Shown one piece after another: positions 17,226 through 26,585 of a stretch of 64,000 nt of DNA. Each line of letters opens with the position of its first letter. Positions within the stretch are counted from its first letter, which is position 1. Position numbers and translations under genes: made by a program. The notes under the pieces are model-generated. The model searched no databases and had not been told where the DNA came from. It worked only from the letters and a program-made list of their open reading frames with translations. Source of the DNA: Bombilactobacillus apium (GTDB lineage Bacteria; Bacillota; Bacilli; Lactobacillales; Lactobacillaceae); NCBI RefSeq assembly GCF_013385145.1, contig NZ_JABZEC010000003.1, forward strand, positions 1 through 64,000. The letters are read 5' to 3'.

Positions 17226-18575
17226 TCAGTGGGCCTGATTGAGGGCCACTAACATTACTAAGAAGACCAAGAAAGCAATATACATCACCGGGTGAACCTT
17301 TTTGGCTTGACCTTGAGCGACTTGGATAATGACATAAGACATCACCCCAAAGGCAAAACCATAAGAGATATCATAAAATAAAGGCATTCCGACAATTGTC
17401 ACGAAAGCTGGGAAAGCACTTTCAAATTTACTCCAATCAATATTGCCCAAAGATTTCACCATAAATGACCCTACAATAATCATAATCGGGGCGGTTACTT
17501 GCGAGGTTACGACCGCCAAGAGCGGTGAAAAGAAGAGACTAATCGTGAAAAAGACACCCACGGTCAAAGATGTCAAGCCGGTTCTCCCACCGGCTGCGAT
17601 TCCCGTTGAGGATTCGACATAAGCGGCTGTTGGTGAGCTTCCTAAAACGGAAGATCCAATCATTGCCGTCGCGTCACTCAACAAAACCTTGCCCACTCGT
17701 GGAGGAACATTTTCCCCCCGTTTAATAAAGCCCGCCTGCTCAGCTAAACCAACCACTGTTCCCGTTGTATCAAAGAAGGCGACGAGGAAGAAAATTAAAA
17801 TAACGGTTAACATTTGCGGGGTAAAAACAGCATCTAAATGGGTCAATGCTTGACCAAAAGTCGGTTCCAAGCTCGGAATGGGAGCCACTATTGCCGTCGG
17901 CAATTTAATCAAGCCGGTCATAATTCCCAAAATCGAAGTTCCGGCCATTCCCAGTAACATATTTCCCGGAACTTTCATTGCCAATAAGATTAAAGTCAAA
18001 ACTAGGCCAAAGACTGTTAACCAGACCGTCGGATCTTGAAAATTAGTGATTGTCAAAAGCGTCGACTTATTTGTCTGAACTAGGCCCCCATTTTGCAGAC
18101 CAACAAAGGCCACAAACAGACCAATTCCCGCCGCAATCGCCGATTTCAGGTCACTAGGGATATTATTGATAATCTTTTCGCGCACTTTAAACAAGGTGAC
18201 CACCAAGAAAATTAAAGAAGCGACGAAAACGCCCGCTAATGCTGTTGGCCAAGAAACCTTCATTCCTAAAACTACCGTATAAGCAAAAAAAGCATTGCTC
18301 CCTAAACTAGGAGCAATCGCGATCGGATAATTGGCGAAGAAGGCCGTCATCAAACAGCCAATAATCGCCGAGAGTGCCGTGGCTACAAAAATTGCTCCCT
18401 TCGGCATTCCGGTGGCTCCTAAGGTATTCGGATTTACAAATAAAATATAAGACATCGCAATAAAAGTTGTCAGTCCAGCCATAACCTCTCGCCGAACATT
18501 AGTTTTATTTTGAGTTAGTTCAAAAAAGTGATCGAGTTTCGATTCCTTTTTGGCAGCTGTGGGATGGTTTCCCAT
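17226..18575 (-). CDS. NCS2-family purine permease (AzgA/PbuG-like)
   Basis: Integral membrane nucleobase importer of 449 residues (NCS2, AzgA subgroup), probably for adenine, guanine or hypoxanthine driven by protons. The diagnostic segments are MSYILFVNPNTLGATGMPKGAIFVATALSA near the N-terminus, ANYPIAIAPSLGSNAFFAYTVV, and FFDTTGTVVGLAEQAG. About 13-14 membrane segments are expected. The ATG at 18575 has GGAGG seven bases upstream; an in-frame TTG two codons earlier is too close to it. A TATAAT lies at about 18614-18619 on the minus strand. I saw no purine riboswitch in the leader. Confidence 0.9.
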   Translation of the reverse strand: MGNHPTAAKKESKLDHFFELTQNKTNVRREVMAGLTTFIAMSYILFVNPNTLGATGMPKGAIFVATALSAIIGCLMTAFFANYPIAIAPSLGSNAFFAYTVVLGMKVSWPTALAGVFVASLIFLVVTLFKVREKIINNIPSDLKSAIAAGIGLFVAFVGLQNGGLVQTNKSTLLTITNFQDPTVWLTVFGLVLTLILLAMKVPGNMLLGMAGTSILGIMTGLIKLPTAIVAPIPSLEPTFGQALTHLDAVFTPQMLTVILIFFLVAFFDTTGTVVGLAEQAGFIKRGENVPPRVGKVLLSDATAMIGSSVLGSSPTAAYVESSTGIAAGGRTGLTSLTVGVFFTISLFFSPLLAVVTSQVTAPIMIIVGSFMVKSLGNIDWSKFESAFPAFVTIVGMPLFYDISYGFAFGVMSYVIIQVAQGQAKKVHPVMYIAFLVFLVMLVALNQAH

Positions 18576-18708
18576 ATACAAGCCTCCACTAATAAAATTT
18601 AATCGCAGTTATATTATACCGATTTTCTTTTATTTTACCAGTTTTTATTAATATTAAAGATAGAATAATTCTCTAATATTCGTTTTTTGCTTTAATTATT
18701 TTTTCCAC

Positions 18709-18736
18709 TTGCCTGTCGATGGTTCAATGCTAAGAT
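18709..18736 (+). promoter_or_regulatory. Candidate promoter of galE
   Basis: TTGCCT (18709-18714), 16-base spacer, TAAGAT (18731-18736), about 50 bases ahead of the start codon. Confidence 0.5.
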
Positions 18737-18788
18737 AGGAATAAGGAGTTTAACTCTGATTACGAATTTCACAACGAGGAGTAAGTTA

Positions 18789-19784
18789 ATGACAACAACA
18801 ATTATGGTGGCCGGTGGGGCTGGCTATATTGGTTCTCACATGGTCCAAACTTTATTAGCAGAAAATTATGATGTCGTGATTGTCGACAATCTTTCTACGG
18901 GACATCGGCAGGCAGTTAATCCCCAAGCCCGTTTCTACGAGGGCGATACTCGCGATCGGCAATTTCTAGAAAAAGTTTTTAGTCAGGAAAAAATCACCGC
19001 TGTAATTCATATGGATGCTTTTTCGATTGTTCCCGAATCAGTCCAAGAACCTTTAAAATATTTTGATAACAATGTTATCGGCATGGTGACCCTACTCGAA
19101 GCCATGCAAAAACACGACGTTCATTACATTATCTTTTCTTCAACCGCTGCAACCTTTGGCAATCCGACTAAAATTCCAGTTGGTGATACTGATCCGCAAG
19201 ATCCGATTAATCCTTACGGTGAAAGTAAATTAATTATGGAATATATGATGCGTTGGGTTGATCAAGCCTACGGGATTAAATTTGTTGCCTTACGTTATTT
19301 CAATGCCGCCGGAGCTTTAGCGGATGGTTCGATTGGTGAAGATCACCGACCAGAAACTCACCTAATTCCCATTATTCTCCGAACAGCGGTCGGAGAACAA
19401 GCGGAGTTAAAGATTTATGGAGATGACTATCAGACTCCTGATGGCACCAACATTCGGGATTACGTTCATGTCATGGATTTGACCCAAGCCCATCTCCTGG
19501 CTGTGCAATACCTGCAAGCCGGACAAGCCAGCACTTGCTTCAATCTAGGCTCAAGTACCGGTTTTTCCGTCAAAGAAATTCTTCAAGCAGCTCGTAAAAT
19601 TACGGGTCAACCGATTCCAGCTCAAGTCGCTCCCCGCCGAGGCGGTGATCCCGACATTTTAATTGCCGATAATACCCGCGCCAAAAAAATTCTGGGCTGG
19701 AAGCCACGTTATGATAATGTTGAAGATATCATTCAAACCGCTTGGAACTGGAAACAAAAGCATCCTCAAGGTTACCAAGATTAA
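18789..19784 (+). CDS. galE: UDP-glucose 4-epimerase
   Basis: Interconverts UDP-glucose and UDP-galactose in the cytoplasm, serving galactose use and cell-wall sugar supply. The 331-residue chain begins with the NAD-binding glycine loop [10 protein letters not shown]. Catalytic residues of the short-chain dehydrogenase fold are visible: the Ser/Thr stretch FSSTAATFG and Tyr-x3-Lys as NPYGESK. The C-terminal substrate-binding part includes [12 protein letters not shown] and [22 protein letters not shown]. No other Leloir genes are linked, so it appears as a stand-alone gene. GAGGAG precedes the ATG. Confidence 0.96.
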   Translation: MTTTIMVAGGAGYIGSHMVQTLLAENYDVVIVDNLSTGHRQAVNPQARFYEGDTRDRQFLEKVFSQEKITAVIHMDAFSIVPESVQEPLKYFDNNVIGMVTLLEAMQKHDVHYIIFSSTAATFGNPTKIPVGDTDPQDPINPYGESKLIMEYMMRWVDQAYGIKFVALRYFNAAGALADGSIGEDHRPETHLIPIILRTAVGEQAELKIYGDDYQTPDGTNIRDYVHVMDLTQAHLLAVQYLQAGQASTCFNLGSSTGFSVKEILQAARKITGQPIPAQVAPRRGGDPDILIADNTRAKKILGWKPRYDNVEDIIQTAWNWKQKHPQGYQD

Positions 19785-19841
19785 CTTTCGATAAAACTTA
19801 TGCTTTTAATAAGTATTTTTCAATAATTCTTCACACTTTCA

Positions 19842-19872
19842 TTGTTCGCAGTTCATAAGTTGGGATTATAAT
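19842..19872 (+). promoter_or_regulatory. Candidate promoter of a short RNA gene
   Basis: A perfect TATAAT lies at 19867-19872. The best -35 candidates are TTCGCA (19845-19850, spacing 16) or TTGTTC (19842-19847, spacing 19), neither strong. No coding sequence follows before the terminator at 19965-19997. Confidence 0.45.
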
Positions 19873-19879
19873 GTTTCTT

Positions 19880-19997
19880 GTAGTTGAGGCGAGGCGTTAG
19901 ACGCACGCCCGCTTCTTCTCCCCCCCAAAAATTTAAATTTTGAATTCCCCTCAATATTTAAATTAAACACCGCCAAGTAATTGGCGGTGTTTTTTTG
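19880..19997 (+). ncRNA. Candidate C-rich small regulatory RNA
   Basis: Between a TATAAT element (19867-19872) and a strong terminator (19965-19997) lies about 115 bases with no reading frame. The 5' part can fold as a small hairpin (GCGTTAGACGC within GAGGCGAGGCGTTAGACGCACGCC). It then leaves an unpaired CU-rich tract (CTTCTTCTCCCCCCC, 19911-19927) and a second CCCCTC at about 19947-19952. Firmicute small RNAs such as RsaE/RoxS use exposed UCCC-type motifs to pair with Shine-Dalgarno sequences, which this layout resembles. It could instead be only a long 3' untranslated region of galE. Confidence 0.4.
19965..19997 (+). terminator. Terminator of galE and/or the small RNA
   Basis: Perfect 12-bp stem AAACACCGCCAA (19965-19976) with TTGGCGGTGTTT (19981-19992), loop GTAA, followed by T residues. 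Confidence 0.93.
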
Positions 19998-20044
19998 TCT
20001 TAAATTTGAAAGTTAGTTTCCAGGTCAGCTAATTACCAAGCTAG

Positions 20045-20782
20045 CTAAGATAACTTTTTAAATAAAAATAATTGGGTCTTGCGAAAATCACAGTTCAGGC
20101 TAGAAAAAGCGATGAGCTGACCAGAGTTAAAATAAGAATCATCGCTGATTGTTAGAACGGGACTCCCTATGGGTAATTGAAAGAATTTTTCTAATTCAGG
20201 AGTCACAATTGTCGCTGTCAAAACCTTGTCTTGAAAACCCAAAGCTTGAGGAACTTGAGCTTGCATAAATTTAAAGAGGGAACCAAATAAGGCCTCTGGG
20301 GGGATCTTAGGAACAAAATCCCGCAGATAATATGATCGTTCATCTAAATAGGGCTGACCATCTAAGTAGCGCTGGCGATGAACCGACCATAAAGGAGTCG
20401 TTGGCTCAAGCAAACCCTTTAAAGGTTGAAATTGGGCTTGGCCAGCTAAAATAGGGGTAATTGTTGCCGTTTTAGTGGTTAGCTGCTTGCCCTGTCGTTG
20501 AAAAGCAGCTGCTAACCCACCCCAATCCTGCAAGGCCATCCCGTACTCTTCAACTTGCGGTCGAACAAAAATTCCCCGACCTTGAGCTTGATAGAGATAA
20601 CCTAAATTACTTAGTTGAGCTAAAGCCTGCCGCAGAGTATAACGCGTTACCTGATAACGTTGCATTAAGCTCAGCTCAGTGGGTAACTTTTTTTCTTGAT
20701 CACCAACAACTCCGGCTCGAATATCGTCAATCAATTGTTCCACTAATTCTCTAACGGTTAAACTACTTGCTCGTCTAACCAT
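20045..20782 (-). CDS. GntR-family regulator (HutC type, UTRA domain)
   Basis: Transcriptional regulator of 245 residues. The N-terminal winged helix (about 8-75) carries the GntR pattern KLPTELSLMQRYQVTRYTLRQALAQLSNLGYLYQAQGRGIFV; the C-terminal UTRA ligand-binding domain (about 95-240) should sense a sugar phosphate. It is the last gene of the beta-glucoside operon, 63 bases after the GH1 gene, so it most likely autoregulates that operon. Candidate operators are the palindromes at 24195-24206 and 24211-24224. Confidence 0.88.
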   Translation of the reverse strand: MVRRASSLTVRELVEQLIDDIRAGVVGDQEKKLPTELSLMQRYQVTRYTLRQALAQLSNLGYLYQAQGRGIFVRPQVEEYGMALQDWGGLAAAFQRQGKQLTTKTATITPILAGQAQFQPLKGLLEPTTPLWSVHRQRYLDGQPYLDERSYYLRDFVPKIPPEALFGSLFKFMQAQVPQALGFQDKVLTATIVTPELEKFFQLPIGSPVLTISDDSYFNSGQLIAFSSLNCDFRKTQLFLFKKLS

Positions 20783-20845
20783 CTAATTTCGCCTTTTTCT
20801 CCCGAATCCACTTTGAATTCTTTTAATTTGCAATAATCAATTCCT

Positions 20846-22279
<1,434 letters not shown>

Positions 22280-22297
22280 CTACTTCCTCCTCTAAAT

Positions 22298-23656
22298 TTA
22301 AGCTGCGCTTGCCGCGCTAGCTTTTTCATCATGAACTAACTTTTGATCATAAAACTTAATAAACGGTAGCCAAATTATAAAAGCGGCTCCGGCACAAACT
22401 AGAGCTAAAACAGCGGCTCGCCAATCTCCTCCAGCCCCTAAGAAACCGGAAAGGCCCACGGGCGTCGGCCAAGCGACCTGCGCAATCGGGGGATTGACCA
22501 AGTGCCACTTGATTGCAAAGTAGGCCAAAGACATTGAAGCCATCGGGGCTAAGAAAAAGGGAACTGCGGTATAGGGATTATAGACAATCGGTAATCCGAA
22601 GAGGATCGGTTCGTTGATATTGAAGAAAGCTGGAACCACCGAAGCTTTGCCAATTGTTTTCAATTGAACTGATTTAGCAAAAAAGGCAATAAAAATTACC
22701 ATTCCTAAAGTTGCTCCCGAACCACCAATGGTGACAAAACAATTATTAAATTCACCAGCTAAGGGTATATTGCCTCCATGCTGATTAGTAGCCATATTGG
22801 CTAAAACGATCGGGGTTAAAAAAGAAGTCACAATTGTTGCCCCATGAATCCCGACAATCCAAAGCGCATGCATGATAAAGTAAACAACTAATAATCCCAA
22901 CCAAGTATTCGTGAGCTGCGTTACAAAACTGAAGGGATAAGAAATAATCTTGAAGATATCAGTTTGACAGCTAACTAAAACTCCGTTGATGATAATCACC
23001 ACTAAGGCAATTAAGGCAGTGGGAATCAAAGCCGTAAAAGAATTGGAAACTCCCGCGGGAACTGTTTCGGGTAATTTAATTGTAAAGTGGTGCTGCACAC
23101 AAAAAGCATAGATTTTGACAGCTAAGATTGCCATGATAATGGCGGTAAAAATCCCCGTTGTTCCTAGGCGAGTCACACCATTGTTCATTTCCCAACCATC
23201 GAGAATTTTTAATCCCTGAGCATTTTGGTTAACTAAGGTCATCGCCCCATTTTTAAAAACTAATTCAGGAACACACATAAAGAAGGCTAAGAGCGATAAC
23301 AAAGCTCCATTAAGGGGATTCAAATCTATCTTTTCTTCTTGAGCTTGAATCCGCGTATATTCATAACCGAAAACTAAGCCAAAATATAAAGCCAAAATTC
23401 CCATTGTCGCTGTATTTGCCAACATATATAACGGAGTCAAACGATCAAAAGAGGTTGCCCAAAGGCCTTTGAGAACTGGAAAACTTTGGGGGATCACACT
23501 AATAATTAAAAACATCGATCCGACAATCGTAAAGGGAATTGAAGCCATCCCCGCCGCCATTACGGCTCGCACAATTCGCAACTGGGCTAATTTTCCCATT
23601 GGTCGCATCAAATGTTTACTCAAGAATTGAAACATTTTACTATCTTGATTATTCAT
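22298..23656 (-). CDS. PTS permease, lactose/cellobiose-family EIIC
   Basis: Membrane channel component of 452 residues that imports a beta-glucoside as its phosphate. Typical segments are FTIVGSMFLIISVIPQSFP near the N-terminus, IHGATIVTSFLTPIVLANMATN in the middle, and NINEPILFGLPIVYNPYTAVPFFLAP with the conserved NEP glutamate. There are no EIIA or EIIB genes in this locus, so those must be supplied in trans. Its start overlaps the preceding membrane-protein gene by four bases (ATGA), showing tight translational coupling with a protein not known as a PTS part. Confidence 0.92.
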   Translation of the reverse strand: MNNQDSKMFQFLSKHLMRPMGKLAQLRIVRAVMAAGMASIPFTIVGSMFLIISVIPQSFPVLKGLWATSFDRLTPLYMLANTATMGILALYFGLVFGYEYTRIQAQEEKIDLNPLNGALLSLLAFFMCVPELVFKNGAMTLVNQNAQGLKILDGWEMNNGVTRLGTTGIFTAIIMAILAVKIYAFCVQHHFTIKLPETVPAGVSNSFTALIPTALIALVVIIINGVLVSCQTDIFKIISYPFSFVTQLTNTWLGLLVVYFIMHALWIVGIHGATIVTSFLTPIVLANMATNQHGGNIPLAGEFNNCFVTIGGSGATLGMVIFIAFFAKSVQLKTIGKASVVPAFFNINEPILFGLPIVYNPYTAVPFFLAPMASMSLAYFAIKWHLVNPPIAQVAWPTPVGLSGFLGAGGDWRAAVLALVCAGAAFIIWLPFIKFYDQKLVHDEKASAASAA

Positions 23657-24153
23657 GATCTGTCCTCCTTACTTTCAAAATTAGACTTAGCTATTAGATC
23701 TTGCATCCTTTGATAATAGGCATCTTGTTTCCGCTCAATTCTGTGAATGTGAATTAACAAAAGAAAACAGCTGATACTGCCACCGATTAATAACAATTTC
23801 CACAAACTTTGCGCTGGGGTTGAGAAAAAAGGCACAAACTGCTGGCTCCAAGAATAATTACTGCCTAACAACAAGATTAAATTAGAAACTAATTGTAGCC
23901 GATAGCCCCAACGGGTTTTCGGCAAAGTAGAACTGGGTTGCCAATATTTTTTTGTTTGTTCAACAATCATGATTAAATCAACGAAAACTAAGCTCCAGGG
24001 CAATATCCCAGTCTTCGAAGTCAAACTCAAAAAGGCCCAGTACAAGTTAGTGAAGAAAAAGCCTGCGGTTCCATAACGAACCACCCAAAAACGTGAAAAA
24101 GCCAATCCTTGTCTTTGCCAAGTTCTGGCTGTCAATTTAGATTGTGCTTGCAT
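23653..24153 (-). CDS. Small membrane protein coupled to a PTS EIIC, unknown function
   Basis: A 166-residue protein, the first gene of the beta-glucoside operon. Four hydrophobic segments are visible at about 26-46 (YGTAGFFFTNLYWAFLSL), 51-68, 85-102 and 117-136, with a charged C-terminal tail (HRIERKQDAYYQRMQDLIAKS). I do not recognise a named domain. The four-base overlap with the EIIC gene argues that the products are made together and perhaps interact in the membrane. The promoter with cre-like elements lies just upstream. Confidence 0.75.
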   Translation of the reverse strand: MQAQSKLTARTWQRQGLAFSRFWVVRYGTAGFFFTNLYWAFLSLTSKTGILPWSLVFVDLIMIVEQTKKYWQPSSTLPKTRWGYRLQLVSNLILLLGSNYSWSQQFVPFFSTPAQSLWKLLLIGGSISCFLLLIHIHRIERKQDAYYQRMQDLIAKSNFESKEDRS

Positions 24154-24194
24154 CCTGTCTTCCCCTCATTTCCTAATTAGGAATTCTTAAAAAT

Positions 24195-24224
24195 TCATTC
24201 GAATGACTTCTGAAAACAATTTCA
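24195..24224. promoter_or_regulatory. Two palindromes downstream of the beta-glucoside promoter
   Basis: TCATTCGAATGA (24195-24206) is a perfect 12-base palindrome, and TGAAAACAATTTCA (24211-24224) is a perfect TGAAA-N4-TTTCA inverted repeat touching the -10 element. They lie between promoter and first gene, where a repressor such as the operon's GntR protein could bind. The second also resembles a cre site with the central CG changed to CA. Confidence 0.5.
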
Positions 24225-24251
24225 GTATAGCACAAAATGAAAGCGATTCAA
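24224..24251 (-). promoter_or_regulatory. Promoter of the beta-glucoside operon with a cre-like sequence
   Basis: TTGAAT (24251-24246), 16-base spacer, TATACT (24229-24224) on the minus strand. The -35 and spacer contain TGAATCGCTTTCA (24250-24238), which matches a cre site except for one missing base in the left half. CcpA bound there would block the promoter. Confidence 0.65.
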
Positions 24252-24315
24252 TCTTTTGAGCAGACACCTTCTAAAAAAATAAAACTTCTTTATGATCATG
24301 ATCGAATTTTTTGCA

Positions 24316-24363
24316 TAAAAATAGGCAACTGATTTCCGCTTAGAATCGGTTATCAGCTACCTA
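24316..24363 (-). terminator. Terminator of the GDSL esterase gene
   Basis: On the minus strand a long stem (24363-24352 with 24333-24322) has an inner CCG/CGG pairing and is followed by a T run. Confidence 0.75.
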
Positions 24364-24395
24364 AAAGATAGTTAAATCTTATTTAAATTGAGGAA

Positions 24396-25352
24396 TTACT
24401 TTCCAGCAAAAATTTCTTGGACGAGTGGCAATAGACGCTCAACAATTACTTTTGTCCCGGCAGCATCGGGGTGTAAACCATCCGTATAAGAGATCGGCCA
24501 AGCAGCCGTTTCAATAATTTGGGTTTGCGGATACTCTGCTGCCTCTTCCCGAATGACGGCGGCATGTCGCTGACTAAAGGGAACTAAAACAATCAGCGGC
24601 GTTTTTGGATAAGCTAAGCGAATCTGTTGCAGAAAATGTTCCCATTGTGCCCGAAACTCTAATTCATTGACCTTCTTATCCGTGGTTCCCAAATTAATAA
24701 TCACCGCTGCGCTAACTTGCGGCTTCCAAGGATACCCTGCCGCCACCTCTTGGAAAAATTGACCGGCTACCGGTACTCCACCAGTCCCTGGCTGAACAAT
24801 TCCCGCTCCCGGATAGGCAATTCGCAGATCCTCACAATTCAACCGGCGCGCAATTTGAGCCGCATAATTATTTTCCGCACAATAATCACGTCCGGCTGTC
24901 TTTCCGTGCAGCCAAGAACCAGCAGTAATCGAATCGCCAATAAAAGTTAAGGCTGGTCCATCTGGTTGGACTGGCTGAGCTTTCCCTTGAGGATCTAAAG
25001 TTAAACCATCAAAGTAGAGACCTTCATGACGCTTCCAAACATTATCTTGGATCGTATTTCCACTATAAAAGATCTGCACTAAATGAGTTTTGTCCGATTC
25101 AAAAGTCAAAGTTAACGGCATCTGCGTTAAGTCACAGCGCTGCATGGGCTGATCGTCCACTTGATAAGCTAGCCAGACCCCAGCATTATTGGCAGCACTA
25201 GAAAAATTAAAAGTTACCTGAGAACTCTGTTCAATCTGCGTCCAAAGTTGAGCGCCTAAATTAGTCGTATAAGCTCCATGTTCAGTTTGGGCCCAACGAC
25301 CACTTAAGTGGACCGGAAAGTCACAATTCGCATCAACTTGTTTCAAGTTCAT
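24396..25352 (-). CDS. SGNH/GDSL-family esterase
   Basis: Probable cytoplasmic carbohydrate esterase of 318 residues. An N-terminal beta-rich domain (about 1-125) precedes the SGNH hydrolase domain (about 132-318). The nucleophile is S141 in FIGDSITAG; block III reads VIINLGTTD (usual GxND altered to GTTD); the catalytic Asp and His are in DGLHPDAAG near 293-296. No signal peptide is visible. Two-domain enzymes of this kind remove acetyl groups from sugars (CE2/CE3-like). It is monocistronic beside the beta-glucoside operon, which suggests work on imported substituted glycosides. Confidence 0.85.
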   Translation of the reverse strand: MNLKQVDANCDFPVHLSGRWAQTEHGAYTTNLGAQLWTQIEQSSQVTFNFSSAANNAGVWLAYQVDDQPMQRCDLTQMPLTLTFESDKTHLVQIFYSGNTIQDNVWKRHEGLYFDGLTLDPQGKAQPVQPDGPALTFIGDSITAGSWLHGKTAGRDYCAENNYAAQIARRLNCEDLRIAYPGAGIVQPGTGGVPVAGQFFQEVAAGYPWKPQVSAAVIINLGTTDKKVNELEFRAQWEHFLQQIRLAYPKTPLIVLVPFSQRHAAVIREEAAEYPQTQIIETAAWPISYTDGLHPDAAGTKVIVERLLPLVQEIFAGK

Positions 25353-25432
25353 TTTTTAAGACTCCTTCTTGTTTCAGCTTCAAATTCCATGTTACCATTA
25401 TAACAATTAACTAGTTTGTAGAGGATGATCTT

Positions 25433-26062
25433 ATGGTGAAAAATATTATTTTTGATATTGATGGGACTTTATTAGACACTAAAGAAGCCGGATTAGCTGC
25501 TCTTCAAAAGACGCTTTTAGAAGAATATAACATCAAACAAACAATCGCTGAATTGGAATTTGCCTTTTCCAGTACTGCTGACCAAGTTTTTAAAAAATAT
25601 CAAATTCCTGAATCAGAATATACTTCAATGGCCCAAAAAGTTACCAGCAATGCCTTTGAATTCACCGATGAAGTTAAACCCTTCCCTGGAATTAAATTCT
25701 TACTAGCTGAATTGAATCACCGGCAAGTGCCGATGGCCGTGGTGACTTCCGAAACTCGAGATGAATTAGAAGATATTTTTCTCCAAACTTCGATTAGTCC
25801 CTACTTTCACCACTTTGTCACCGCTGATCAAGTCTCCCATCCTAAACCAGCTGCCGAACCGACCCTCAAGGCCTTAGAATTACTAGAAGCTCGCCCTGAA
25901 GAAACTCTCTTTGTTGGCGATGCGGCAACCGATATCGGGAGCGCCCATCACGCTGATGTTGCTTTTGGGCTGGCAACTTGGGGAGCCAACTCCAGCCAAG
26001 ATTTTACGGAGGCTGAATATCAATTTCAAACTCCCCAAGAAATTTTAGCGACTTTAAATTAA
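25433..26062 (+). CDS. HAD-superfamily phosphatase (PpaX/phosphoglycolate phosphatase-like)
   Basis: Cytoplasmic phosphatase of 209 residues. Motif I is FDIDGTLLDT (about 7-16, nucleophile Asp8), motif II is VTSET near residue 104, motif III the lysine in HPKPAAEP near 142, and motif IV GDAATDIGSAHHA near 163. A helical cap domain at about 17-80 places it in subclass I. The substrate is a small phosphorylated metabolite that cannot be specified. It has a clear terminator and stands alone. Confidence 0.88.
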   Translation: MVKNIIFDIDGTLLDTKEAGLAALQKTLLEEYNIKQTIAELEFAFSSTADQVFKKYQIPESEYTSMAQKVTSNAFEFTDEVKPFPGIKFLLAELNHRQVPMAVVTSETRDELEDIFLQTSISPYFHHFVTADQVSHPKPAAEPTLKALELLEARPEETLFVGDAATDIGSAHHADVAFGLATWGANSSQDFTEAEYQFQTPQEILATLN

Positions 26063-26086
26063 GTTCTATTGCATTTAAATACATCT

Positions 26087-26117
26087 AGATTGATGAAAAA
26101 TCATCAATCTTTTTTTA
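26087..26117 (+). terminator. Terminator after the HAD phosphatase gene
   Basis: AGATTGATGA (26087-26096) pairs with TCATCAATCT (26101-26110), with a run of T behind. Confidence 0.92.
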
Positions 26118-26585
26118 TTTATAATAATTAGGAAATAATTCAAATAATGTTATCATAAGCAGTAAAAATAGAACGGAAGATTTAGTAATTACCTAAGACA
26201 TGACTACCACGTCGCAAAAGATTAGATCAGCCAGTGCTTGGTTAAATGAGTACGCCTGTTCACTTTTTGGTGATCTGATTTATATGTATAATTTAAATTA
26301 GTTCTTGGTTGCCCATTTAATCGTAAAAATACCCAACAATCATTAGTTTATTTATCTAACAATTATAGGACAGTTCATGATGCTCCTTTAGATTATTTTG
26401 ACTTAAATAGACTTGTCTATCCTATAAAATACATTTATGCAAATTTATTAAATGTGCAGCCACTTTTTCCAGCCTTTATAGAATTAGTTTTTCACGTTCA
26501 GGCTTTTTTATCCTCCCAAGTAAAAGCTTGATGAAGAACAAAGCCTGACAATAAGTTGTCGCTAAAAATTTCTATATTTTTTAAA
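26118..26585. other. Gene-poor stretch with no recognisable coding sequence
   Basis: About 470 bases of AT-rich sequence between a terminator and a pseudogene. The longest candidate frame, 33 codons from the ATG at 26201, has no ribosome site and resembles nothing I know. The uneven composition fits degraded coding DNA, but no family could be identified. Confidence 0.4.

Noticed and set aside
18576-18788. A purine riboswitch in front of the NCS2 permease
   Set aside because: The short AT-rich leader lacks the conserved purine-aptamer junction sequences and a terminator.
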